From Grammothele lineata (lineage: Eukaryota > Basidiomycota > Agaricomycetes > Polyporales > Polyporaceae), in assembly GCA_002150815.3 (NCBI GenBank), contig NDFF03000035.1:186001-250000 (forward strand): a stretch of DNA of 64,000 nucleotides. Reading direction: 5' to 3'. Below, in pieces: positions 24,475-35,143 of this stretch. The position numbers and the translations under genes were made by a program. A model generated the notes under the pieces. It was not told the DNA's origin. It saw nothing but the letters and a program-made list of their open reading frames with translations, and made no database searches. Position 1 is the first letter of the stretch, and each line of letters starts with the position of its first letter.

Positions 24475-27400
24475 CTAAGGCTCCGCAGGCGGGTGCAGCC
24501 GGGCATTGACCTTGGAGCGATGCTGGCGGTTTTTCAGGTGGACTTCAAAGTTCGTGAGAGACTCTCCCGGACCGGGGGTATAGTGCTGGAAGTGATCGTG
24601 AGCTGTCAGTACAAGCGTAAAGACAACACTAGCACTAAACGCATACCTTTCCGGGGCAATCTAAGCATTTGATGCGGAACTCATAAACGCTGGTCGTCGC
24701 GTTCTTACGAATGACGGCCTCGAAGATGTCGTCAGGATACTTTGCTTTCATTGCGGCCATGGAGTCCGTCAGCCATTGCGGCGTCGACATCTGCAACACA
24801 TGCGCATCCCACTGTCAGCACCCATTCGCACGCTAAGAGATTATCCACACCTACAGGTGAACTCTGGGCTGGGGGCGGAACGGACGGCGCGGCCCTCGGC
24901 GGCGACGCCTGGGGCGGGGAGGCCCCCCGCGTCTCGGAGGTGGCAGACTCGGGCTCCGCCGCGGCCGGCGGAGCGGACTTGGAGTGCGCGCTGCCGTTCA
25001 TCTTGACGCGCTGCGCGAGCGGCGACTCGGACGCGCTCGATGCCGTCGACACGGGAGACACCGCCCTGTCCGGCGCGTCGCGACCGGCCTTGCTTTCGGC
25101 CGCTGGCGTGCCAATCGAAGACTTGGGCTTGGACGGGCCTGGGGTGTCCATCTCTACGTCCTCGTCTACGGGCTGAGACTTGACTTCCTCCACGTTCACC
25201 ACCGGCCGCTTTCTCTTCGACGCAGTCTTCGCCTGCTCCTCGGCGCGCTGGAGACCCTGGTGGTACTCGAGGCTGGAGTTGTACGTGACGGGACGGGGCC
25301 GACGATGCCTGTGCCAGTATTTACCTGCGAAAATACGGTTAAGCAGCCGAACGGCGCAGATATCACAGAGAAACCGACATACCACAAGTACCACACTGCG
25401 ACTTATCTCCGAGCGGACCCTTCCGCCGACCGATAGCGATGCTCTCCGGGCAACCGCAGTTGGAGCAGTGCCAAACCCCATCGATCATATTCGCGTGCTG
25501 GCCGTCCGCATACTCCTTCTCCTTCGCCTCGCGCTCGAGCTCCTTCGCCCTCTTCGCAGTAAGCACGACCTTCGAGCCCTGCCGGTCCGCCCCGCTGCTG
25601 CTCGGCACGGGCAGGTCGTCCGCGAGCGGCGGCGGGAGCGTCGAGATGTCCGCGGCCGTCGACTCAGTCGGCGCCTTCACGTTCGCGCGCGGGCGGAGCA
25701 CCGTCGACGGGTACGGCGGCGGCTTGAAGAGCCCCTTGGGCTTGTCTTTCTTCGAGGGGGTGGGCGTCACCGGGATGATCGGCTGCACCGGCGTCTGCGG
25801 CATTACTACTCGCTCGCCGTTCTCGGACGCGACCATGTTCGCGATTGTCAGTGACGCTGCAGCGGCCGCGGCACGACGTGAGGTCGGCGCAGCCGCGGCC
25901 GCAGCGAGCGCGAGCGCGGCAGGAGAGATCTCGGGGAAGCCAATCGCAGGCGTCCGGTACGTCTTCGGGGGCTCACGGTCGGGAAGCGCGACGCCACGCC
26001 GGCCGCGCGTCGTCTTGCGCTTGCGGCGGGCTAGTTCCTTCTCGCGATCTTTCTCGTTCTTCTCGAGCTCACTCTCGGAGAGGTAGTTGAGCTGCGGGGT
26101 GAACTGGCTGACCTGCTCCATCGACCGTGCCCCAGATGTGAGGGAAGGCAGGAGGGACATGCGGAGGTCGTCGTCCTGCACCATGGAGCCGTCGGAGGGG
26201 TGTCCGACGAGGAACAAAGACTTCTGATAGATCTGGACTTGTTCGCGGATGGAGTGAGCGATCGCAGTTCTATCACATATGTTAGCAAACCTGAGATGTG
26301 GGTTCACTGCAATAGTCGCTTACTTAAACTCGCCCGCCAGACCCAGATCCATGCAGTAGATTTCGGCAAACTGCTCCGGCGTCGGGTCTGCGTTCTCAAG
26401 ATCCCACTCGAACTGATCTTCCAGCTTCACCGATCCAACGATGATGTCCACCTTCACACAAGATCCATCAGCAACCATACCACTCCCCGAGAACAGAGCG
26501 CAGCTTACCTTGATCAAGATCCGCATCTCCTCATGCATCAAATTCTCATCCTCCTCGAAATCGTCCACCGACATCGGCACGTCCCCATTCACAACCGGGG
26601 GCACCAACGCGTCAGGCCTCTCGACCGCCTCGTCCTTAACCACCTTCCTCCTCTTCCTCGTGCGCGTCGCGTCGGGGGCAGGCGGGTCCGGGAGCCTATA
26701 CAGCGCCTTGGAGCGCACGCGCTTGCGCCACGCCTGCCACCAGATCTGCTCGTCCGAGGCCTCGATGCGCCCGTGGAGGATGTCCTCCGCGTCGTCGATC
26801 ATCACGCCGTCCTCGCCGAAGGTGGCCGAGTGCGCCTTGTAGTCGCTCAGCTGCTCCTGGATCGACTTGGTGATGATCTGGTGGTAGCTCGAAGCGAGCC
26901 CGTAGTCGTCCACGACGGACTGTGCGAATATCTCGGGCGTCACGATCGGGTCTGTGGGAAGGGGAGAGGCGTTAGGCTTCTGTCAAAAGAGGGGAGAAAT
27001 CGTATCGGACGCGCTTACCGTTCAGGTTCCACACGAACGTGTCGCGCATCTTGTGGTGCTCGACGTCGAACTCGAGCCGGATCGGCACAAGCTGCTCAGG
27101 CCGCTGCGCATCTTCGTCCGGTATCCTCCTCGGCCTACCCCCAAATGCGTCAGTTCACCCATAGACCCGCAAACAACTTGCGCAACTCACAACCTCAGCC
27201 CCTCCCTCTTCCCCGCCCTCTTCTTATCCCTAATCTCCCTCTCCTTATGGTTCTTCAACCCCGTCAGAACCCACTTATCCCTCCTCCTCTTCGCGTCCTC
27301 CAACGGCACCCCCCCGCGCATCGCAAAGTCCTTCTCCCACCACGCCCGCGGCGCGCCCACCGTCCCCCTGAGCTCCTCCGCCCCGCGCTCGACCATCGCC

Positions 27401-30400
27401 TTGTACCGCCCCTCGTACGCCTTGTCCGCGTCCATCCACCCGCGCACGGCTTTGATTTCGCCCTCGGCCAGGGGGGGGATGGCGGCTTCCGAGTCGGCGA
27501 GCGGTACGACGGAGACGCGTGTGACTTTGGGGTCCATCTTCACGTTTGCGGGGAGCGGGTTCAGCTGCGGGACGATCTTCGTCTGCGTCACTGGCGTCGG
27601 CGCCGGCGCGGGGGTCGTCCCCGCCCCTGCCGCGGTCGCGGACGTGGTCCCTGAGGCGGAGGGCGCGGGGGAGGCGCTTGCGGTCCCGGCTGCTTTGGCG
27701 GTTGCGCTCGGGGTCGACGTGGGGCCGACGCTTGAAGCCTTGACGGGCGCGCCCCCGACCATGCCCGGCACGGGCCCGGGGACGCTTGGGGACGACATAG
27801 TGGGCGGGAGGGACGCCTGGCGCGCGGGCGTCTGCGGCATCGCGCCGTCGCCCATGGGCATGCCCATCCCCGTGTTCATCCCCATCCCCATCCCCATTCC
27901 TGCGCCCATGCCCACCCCCATGCTCATGTTCATCCCGGACAGCGCGCTCGCGGGGCTCTGCATGCCCATACCCTGCTGCTGCATCAAGTTCGCAGTCGCG
28001 ACGTTCAGCGGTGCTCCTCCTTGTCCTTGTCCTTGTCCTGTTCCGGGTCGGCCGCCGGGAGGCATCATCCCCGCCATGTTCATGTTCATGTTCACGTTCT
28101 GGCCAGACACGCTGCGCGGCATCGCAGGGGGCGGCATCATCCCCCCCGCCCCCTCCATACCCGCGCCTAGGCCCATCCCGCTCGCGCTCCGCGCCATCTG
28201 CGGCACACCCGCGGGGGTAGCAGGCGAAGGCCCAGGCCCAGGCGTCCCGCTCGCCCTCCTCTTCGGCGCCGCGAACGGCGACCCCGGCACCTGGTTCCCC
28301 TGCGCCATAGCAGGGACAGGAGCGGGCGCGATAGGCGGGTACCCGCCCCCCGCTTGCTGAGCTGAGTGCGTCGGGTGGGTCGGGGAGGGTTTCATTCCCT
28401 GCTGTCCTTGTCCTTGCTGTCCTTGTTGCTGTTGTCCTTGTTGCTGCTGGTGCGCGAGCTGCTGAGCTTGCTGCCTCGGGGTCTGCGGCGGGCCCTGGCC
28501 CGCAGCGGTCGGCGGCCGACTCGGGAGCTTCTGCTCGCCGTGCATCGACTGACTGGTGCTCGGGCGCTGGAGCGGGCCGTTCATCGACGAAGAGCCGGGG
28601 GGCATCGGCATCGGGGCCGCGGGGCCGTCTTGCATCTGTCCTCCCTGCCCCTGTCCTTGTCCTTGTCCTTGGGAGGAAGGTTGGCCGCCGGCAGTTCCGG
28701 GGCGCGAACCCGCAGCAGTACCCGGACGGGGGCTCGGGCTCGGGAACGGCCCTCCCCCTCCCCCTCCTCCACCTCCGCTCTGTCCTTGAGCAAACGCTTG
28801 TTGTTGTTGTTGTTGCTGCATATGCGCATGCATCCCATGTCCATGATGCGACGAAGCCGTCGGGGGCCGGGGCGGGATCGACGACGGCGGGCCCATCGCG
28901 CCCATCTGCGGCGTCGGCGCGTGCGGGCTGCCCATCCCCTGCACCCCCGCGGACCCGGGGCCTGGGGTCGACGGGGCTTGGAGCTGCCCCTGGGAGAGCC
29001 GGTGCGGGTGCGCGCCGAAGGAGGCGGAGGACGGGGGGCGCTGCATGTGTCCCTGCTGGCCTTGTTGTTGGACGCCGTGTTGTTGCTGCTGCTGCTGTTG
29101 GTGCTGAGCGGCCTGCTGATGCTGGACGGCCTGCTGGTGCTGGAGCGCCTGCATCTGCTGGAGCTGCGCGGGGGAGAGGTTCATGCCCTGCATCCCGCCC
29201 ATCCCGGGGATGTTCATCCCCTGCCCGCCCATGCCCATGCCCGCCATCGCGCCCATGCCGCCCATGCCTCCCATTCCGCTCATACCGCCCATACCGCCCA
29301 TGCCTTGCCCGCCGAGGTTCATCCCTTGCATGTTCATCCCTTGTCCGCCGATGTTCATGCCCTGCATCCCGGGAATACCGCCCTGCTGCATGAGATGCTG
29401 CATCTGGAGCGCCTTGATCCGGCCCGCGCTGAGGTGCGGGAACCCCCCACCTCCACCAGGACCCGCCGAGTTCGGGGGCGACCCCTGCTGCGAACCCATG
29501 CCGCCGTGCCCAGAGACGTTCGGGAGCGCGGCGTTGCTGCTCGTCGGGGAGGACGCGCCACCTGTGGGGCGTGCGAGACGACGGAGAGGAGACGTCGGCA
29601 GTCAGCAATGAATGGAGGAGGCGGGGAGACGCACCCATGCCCATGCCCATGTTCATGTTCATGCCGATGCCGGCCATACCTGGCATATTCATACCGCCCA
29701 TGCCCCCCATGCCTCCCATTCCGCCCATTCCGCCCATGCTGCCCATCCCGCCCATCGAGCCCATCCCGCCGCCGCCGCCCATACCGAGCGAGGCGGGGTT
29801 GACGCCACCCATGCTGTTCATGCCGTTCATGCCTCCGCCACCCATCCCCATCCCGCCCATATTCATCTGCTGCTGCTGTTGTTGCTGCTGCTGCTGTTGC
29901 TGGAGGAACAGCGCGGGGTTCATCCCGCCCATCCCCATCCCCCCTCCACCCCCTCCACCCCCGCCACCGCCTCCAGCCCCAGACATATTCATGCCCATCA
30001 TCCTCTGCGCCTGGTACTGCGCCGCCATCCGGCTGTTCATCGGGTTCATCCCCCCGCCCCCGCCCCCGCCTCCTCCCCCGCCCATCCCATTCATCATCGC
30101 CGCGGGGTTCATCGTCCCAGGGCCCATACCCTGTCCTCCTCCCTGTCCTCCTCCTCCTGGGCCCTGGCCGCCCGCGCCCTGCTGGAACATAGCGGGGTTC
30201 ATCCCCCCGCCTCCCTGGCTCGCGGCGGCCGCGGCGGCGCGCATGGCCTGCATCTGCTGGATCTGCTGCGGGGTGAGGCCCCCAGGGGGCTGCTGTTGCT
30301 GCTGCTGCTGCTGGGATTGCTGGGATTGTTGTTGTTGTTGGGAGGGGCCGTTCGCGCCCCCGGAGCCGGGGAAGCCGGCGGAGAGGAAGGCGGGGTTGAT

Positions 30401-30436
30401 GCCCTGCGAGAGGTCCGCTTGGGGCGAGTTGTTCAT
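24475..30436 (-). CDS. SNF5: SWI/SNF chromatin-remodelling subunit SNF5 (SMARCB1/INI1 family) with GATA-like finger
   Basis: SNF5 is a core subunit of SWI/SNF-type nucleosome remodellers in the nucleus. Nine or so exons give roughly 1,800 residues, far above yeast Snf5 (about 900) or human INI1 (385). Exon 1 (30436 to about 29635) and exon 2 (about 29570-27190) encode a low-complexity Gly/Met/Gln-rich half with poly-Gln runs and Met-Gly-Gly repeats. The two SNF5 repeats follow: LVPIRLEFDVEHHKMRDTF with TPEIFAQSVVDDYGL, then VGSVKLEDQFEWDLENADPT with PEQFAEIYCMDLGLAGEF. HSIREQVQIYQKSLFLVGHP continues the domain. A zinc finger WHCSNCGC...CGTCG follows, split by an intron before KYWHRHRR. The last exon is HYTPGPGESLTNFEVHLKNR. 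RSC-type SFH1 is the alternative assignment. Confidence 0.9.
29183..29380 (-). repeat. Met-Gly-Gly coding repeat in SNF5
   Basis: Exon 2 of SNF5 carries a run of GGM, GGMGGM and GGMSGM units plus near-identical GMNMQGMNLGGQGM-like units. The underlying DNA is a tandem of CCCATGCCGCC-like blocks on the plus strand. Such DNA is prone to slippage, and length will vary between strains. Confidence 0.8.
29635..29960 (-). repeat. Met/Gly and poly-Gln coding repeats in SNF5 exon 1
   Basis: This part of exon 1 encodes a second Met-Gly repeat (GGMGSMGGMGSM and the like) beside a run of about 13 glutamines at 29868-29907. The Gln codons mix CAG and CAA, which should slow slippage. Poly-Gly blocks continue to about 30110, and another poly-Gln block lies at 30290-30345. 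Confidence 0.8.
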
Positions 30437-33351
30437 CGTGTCTTTGAGCGCGTGTAAGTGTGTAAATGTGTGTGTATGTGGGTTCGTGTTCGTGCTCGAC
30501 TCGTGCTCGTGCTTGGAGCCGACGCGGACGCGCGCGTCGCGCGGCGGTATCGATAAGAATGGGTTATATGCGGGCTCCTGGCGCAGATAAAAGTGTCAGA
30601 ACGCGTCGGAGGGGGCGGAGGGGGACGCGTCGAGGGGACGCGGGCGAGAACAAGGAGAGCCAGAGGCACGCGCGTCTGCCGAGGGCTGGCGGGAGGGGGC
30701 CACGTAGGCGGGGGAGCGCGCGGAAAAGTGGCACCTATGCGCGCCCACCGCGGCGAGGACGGGCAGGGGCGGGACGGGAGCGTGGCCGGGAGGGGAGGAG
30801 GGATGGGGAGGGGGCAGGGAACTCACAGAAAACAAGGAGGGGGATCACGTTACTCGGGGACGTTGTTGTCGAGTCGGGGCGCCTGGGGGCGGGGAGGGGC
30901 ATGTCAGCAGGACGTCGGGGCGGAGGGGCGCGAGGGCGGGGCGGGAGGCACGTGTGTGCGGCGGGAGGAAGGGGGACTCACGGAGGAGGGCGAGAGGCGG
31001 GACTGGAGACGTCTGGGCGAGGAATCGCGTGGGGTGCGGCCGGGAAAGAAGAGCGGCCGGGGGGACCAGGAAAGGGAAGCGTCGGGGGACGAGGGGCCCG
31101 GGGTGCGGGATGGCGGGACGGGAGGGGTCGGTGGTCGGGGGAGGGCGGGCGTGTCTGCGTCCGAGGGCGGTCTCCGAGCTATCGCGGCGCACTCGCGGTG
31201 GGTTGCACTTGCGAGTCTGCGACTCTCGAGCCTCGAGTGAGGGCTTGTCCGCCCCCGCAGCCCGCCAGCAGTCGCCAGGGCACAGGGCAAAAAAACTCAC
31301 ACAGTCACGCCCCCCAGCGCCAACGCCCCCGGGCCCCGCCTGCCTCTGCCTCTCTCGCGCACGGTGCTCGTCGTCGGGCTCGCTGCAGCGTCGGGGCGAC
31401 ATGGGCGGGCGGAGAGCGCGGACGGGCGAGGGAAGGCAGTATTTATACGCGCAGGCGTTGGAAGAGGATACCACGCCGCTTGTCTCGTCTCATCCCCCCC
31501 GCTCGCCCAGATCTAGATCGTAGATCTTCCTCTCCCTCCTCCATCCCGTCCCTTCCTCCCTTCCCGATCTACCACCCCTCTCCACCCGCCTTCGACGCTC
31601 TCCCTACCCGCGCAAAGCATTCTTGCCTACAGCCTCCGCGAGAGCGACAGGCCGCGGCCCCGCGCTCCCCCGGGAGAACGCGCACCGAGGCGCAGGACCT
31701 CGCGACGTCGACGTCCGGTGCGTACATGATCATTGCCAGGCCATCATGTAACCGCCTGTTGCCCCGGCTCTCCCCATGCCGCCCTCCCCGCCCGGGCCAC
31801 CTCGGTTTCTCCGCCCGCGTCCTCTTCGCTTTCGTCTTCAAGCGCACCGCGCGAGCGCGCACGCGACGACCTACCGATCCTCTTCCAATTCCAAGTGCCG
31901 CCGCATCGCGATCCCCCCAAGGCCGCATTCTGTTCTCGTGCCCCGCCGGCCCTCCGAACCTTACTCACCTTCCGTCGTGCCTCCCTCTCCCCCCGCCCGC
32001 CCGCCCGCTCGCGTCCTCCCACGCGGTCGAGCTCGCTCGGCCGCAATCGCGTATGGAAGCAGTCCGTGACCCCTCGCGCGTCTCTCAACCTTCTGCCCAG
32101 TGCCCGGTCGTGCGGCGTGCCACAGGACCACGCAGCCCCCCCCGCAGCCGCCGTGAGTACCCGTGCGTTCTCATACCCGACCCGACCGTGCAGGTGCGCC
32201 CGGTTCCGTAACCGTTGGTGTCCCGCGCGAATGGGCTCTGCGAGACCGGACGAGAACCTCCCTCGCCATAACGTCATTCTCCCTTTTCAGACGCCAGTGT
32301 ATAGGCGCCGGATAACGAAAATGGAAATTCCCGACGCCGTTCGGTGTTCCGTCCCCTGCCCGCCATTCAGGTGATCAGAAGCCGCGTCCGCGAGTTGAAT
32401 CGTCGCCCTTGGCAGTGGATATGATCTCGAGGGTGGTGGACGACCGTGCTTCCGGGGAATGGACTCACTTGTGTTCGTACACGCTGGCAATACAACCTGA
32501 GTTCCAGGGCGCTCCCACCGCAGTCCAGCAGACCGGTCCACATGCGCGTCTTCTCTCGAACGCAAATAACGTCGTCGCCAGAGTCGTTCTCGATTTCCAG
32601 ATGTGCTTCGCCGTCTAAGCGCATATATCGACTTTGAGGCAGGCAGGCAGTGAGAGAGCCCCCAGGTTCGCACCGTATCGTCTACTCAACAGAAACAGGC
32701 GCGACACTGAAGTGCCTCGGGGCTCGGGTCAGACGTCTCGCAACGCCTCCTTAGCGTCGTCGGTTTTATGGTCTAATTGAACGAATGACACCGAGCCTAT
32801 TCTTCACAGCTGACGTCACGGCGTGGCTTCCTCAGGCCGTAGCACTTCGCCCTCGGGATCTGCTCCGCTGCCCCGCAGCTTTTACAGCGCTTGAAGCGCG
32901 GGGTTGCTCACGCGCGAGTCGAACTTGCGAGTTTCATGACGGAGAGTTCAGCCTCGGGCACTGGTAGGTGGGGTGTATGTGTGCGGTTCATAACACTGCA
33001 GACGATCTCGTGGTGCGCCGAGGGTTAGTTATTCCGCGGAGATCGTCATGCATGGGATTGGTTCCGGATTGTCAGGATTGTGTCAGCACCTTGCGAGGTT
33101 CCTCGGAAATGTATGCTACAGTGGCTGGTTCTCAGCTAATGGCAGCGACTTACCGCTGGACTAATGAGCGTAGTTGTTCACAAAGTGCCCCAAACCACAG
33201 GAAGCTTCTCGCCGTGAGATGGGACACCTCTTTCGATTACCCCGTAGACCCAACAAACAAATCGTACACTGTTCCCTCTCGTGTGTAGTCCGAGCACTGG
33301 CATTACAAGGTCGTAAACATTAACCCCAAATACATCCTCCATCCCTCCAAG
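30437..33351. other. long GC-rich intergenic region upstream of SNF5
   Basis: These 2.9 kb contain the SNF5 promoter and leader. From about 30600 to 32150 the sequence is extremely G- then C-rich, with stop-poor frames on both strands that encode Arg/Gly/Ser/Pro-only sequence and are not credible genes. A small spliced candidate on the minus strand at 32287-32624 is listed separately. No TATA box is evident near 30440-30600. The stretch 32700-33300 shows nothing. Confidence 0.4.
32287..32624 (-). CDS. candidate small spliced gene, unknown product
   Basis: An ATG at 32624 opens 52 codons (MRLDGEAHLEIENDSGDDVI onwards) ending exactly at a GTGAGT donor (32468). Joining to an acceptor before 32355 continues in frame for 22 codons (GTEHRTASGISIFVIRRLYT) to a TGA, giving 74 residues. 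The first exon has acidic, protein-like composition, unlike the Ser/Arg/Pro-rich overlapping frames. The intron would be 113 bases, longer than usual here. I recognise no family. It could be the remnant of a longer gene or chance. Confidence 0.25.
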
Positions 33352-35143
33352 TCAGAGGAACCACCTAAACTCCGGACTCGCCGGTCCCTCCCTCAACTTC
33401 TCCGTACTCACATCCTTCGCCCTCCTCCTCACCCCCTCCCTCCGATCCCTCCTCCTATTATCCAACACCATAAACAGCCCCAACAACAACGTCAACCCCG
33501 CCCCCGCCGCGCCAAACGCCGCCGTCGTCACCAACGCGGGAATATACTTCGGCGCATCTTCGTTCCTGAAAATATTCGACGACACGAGCCCCATGACGTT
33601 CGCGAGCGGGACCCCGACGGCGGTGAGCGCGACGCGGCGCCCCTCGTGCGCGACGTTGTTGTTGTACCACGTGCTCAGGAGCACGGAGGGCGCGCTCGTG
33701 CCCCAGGTCATCATGAAGGTCGCGAAGTACGCGACGTGCGTGGAGTGCTCGACGTCGATCGTCGCGTACACTATGAACCCCACGAAGGTCAACAGGAACC
33801 CGAGCGCGATGAACGGGAAGCGGAGGCGCGCGGCGTCGCTCGAGAATGCTAAGATGAGGAGGAAGACGGCGCCGACGCAGTTGGGGGCGACGGTGTAGAG
33901 GTTGGTCTGCACGGGGTCCGAGACGAGGCGCGCGACGATCTGCGGGAGGAAGAGCGCGACGGACTGGATGGGCACCCCCAAGCAGATCTCGATCAGCAGC
34001 CAGAAGAGCGCGACGGGCATGGTGAAGACTTTCAGGGCGTCGCGCAGGACGAAGGGCTCGTTCACGATCGAGGAGGAGTCGGTTTGGATGCGCTGGAAGG
34101 CGATTTTGCGTTCTTCGGGCGTGAGGAAGGGGGCTTCGTATGCGGACTTGGGGAGGTAGAAGAACGCGAAGATGGAGACTGGCAGTGTGGAGGCGGTTGG
34201 GTTAGATCCGTCCCATGTGGTTGGATAACGCGAGAAACACACGTACAGAGCACCGTCGCGCCACCTTCGATGATGAAGAGATACCGCCATGCCGGAATCT
34301 TCTCGTCATGGATATCTGATCGCGCCTACGCTTCAGCCAGACGGACGGACAGAGGACGGCCGACGGTGACAAGACCAGGAACGACTTACGGAAGACCCCG
34401 AACGCGAGCAGCCCGGAGAACGCGTTCGCGATGTTGGACGCAGCGTAGAAGATCGCGAGCCGCCGCGCGAGCTCGCCGCGCCGGTAGAACGTCGTGAGGT
34501 AGTAGATGACGAGCGGGAAGAAGCCCGACTCCGCCATGCCTGCGCGCGTCATACCCCGCGTCAGCTCGCGGCCCTCCGGATATCCGGACCGGCGCCTGTC
34601 CAGCGTTCAGTCTTCTGAGTGCCAGTGCTCACCGAGGATCCACCGCGTGGCCATCATCCCGCCAAAGTTCTTCACGGCGGCGCTGAGCAGCGTCATGCTC
34701 CCAAAGACGAACATCAGCGCGGGCAGCACGCGCGCGGGCCCGAGGCGCTTCCCGACGAACGCGACGGGCGCGGCGAAGAGCACGTAGGGCACGAAGAAGA
34801 TCGAGAGGATGAGGTTGTAGTCGTTCTCGCGGAAGTGCAGGTCCTTCTCGAGCCCGTTCGTCTTGGCGTTCCCGAGGTTGCCCTTGTCGAGCGCGTTCGC
34901 GAGGTACATGAGCGCGAGCACGGGGAGGATCCGTACGTCGAACTTGAGCACGAGCGCGCGCTCGCGCTCGAACGTCGGCAGCCCCGCGTCTGTCTCCGCG
35001 CCTGCCGCACCTGCGTCCGCGTGGTCGCCGTCGCGAGCGTGGGCGTGGGGAGGCGCGGATTGGACGGAGTCGCGCACGGAGCCGCCTTTCACCGAGGAGC
35101 TGCGCGAGGTCGAGGCCTTCAGCTCCGAGTCGTTGCCGCCCAT
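33352..35143 (-). CDS. MFS permease, anion:cation symporter family (second copy in window)
   Basis: A proton-coupled plasma-membrane importer of small organic anions, same broad family as the gene at 8676-11330. The ATG at 35143 (MGGNDSELK) opens a hydrophilic Ser/Asp-rich tail of about 65 residues. ILPVLALMYLANALDKGNLG begins helix 1 and holds the family signature, here in one exon. RAGMAESGFFPLVIYYLTTF and RRGELARRLAIFYAA mark helices 4-5. The large last exon encodes a hydrophilic loop (FLTPEERKIAFQRIQ) and helices 7-12, with FMMTWGTSAPSVLLSTWYNN in helix 10, ending EFRWFL. About 540 residues with only three or four introns, fewer than its paralog. A TATATA lies about 210 bases upstream. 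The substrate is unknown. Confidence 0.9.

Noticed and set aside
27275..29620. Continuation of the SNF5 exon 1 frame for some 780 codons beyond the intron.
   Set aside because: It is the wrong frame after the 29634-29571 intron. The other frame carries the coherent Gln/Met/Gly sequence that leads into the SNF5 domain.
30466..32211. A 581-codon open frame on the plus strand upstream of SNF5.
   Set aside because: It is Arg/Gly/Ser/Pro-only low complexity, overlaps other equally open frames, and arises from stop-poor GC-rich DNA. No domain or splice support.
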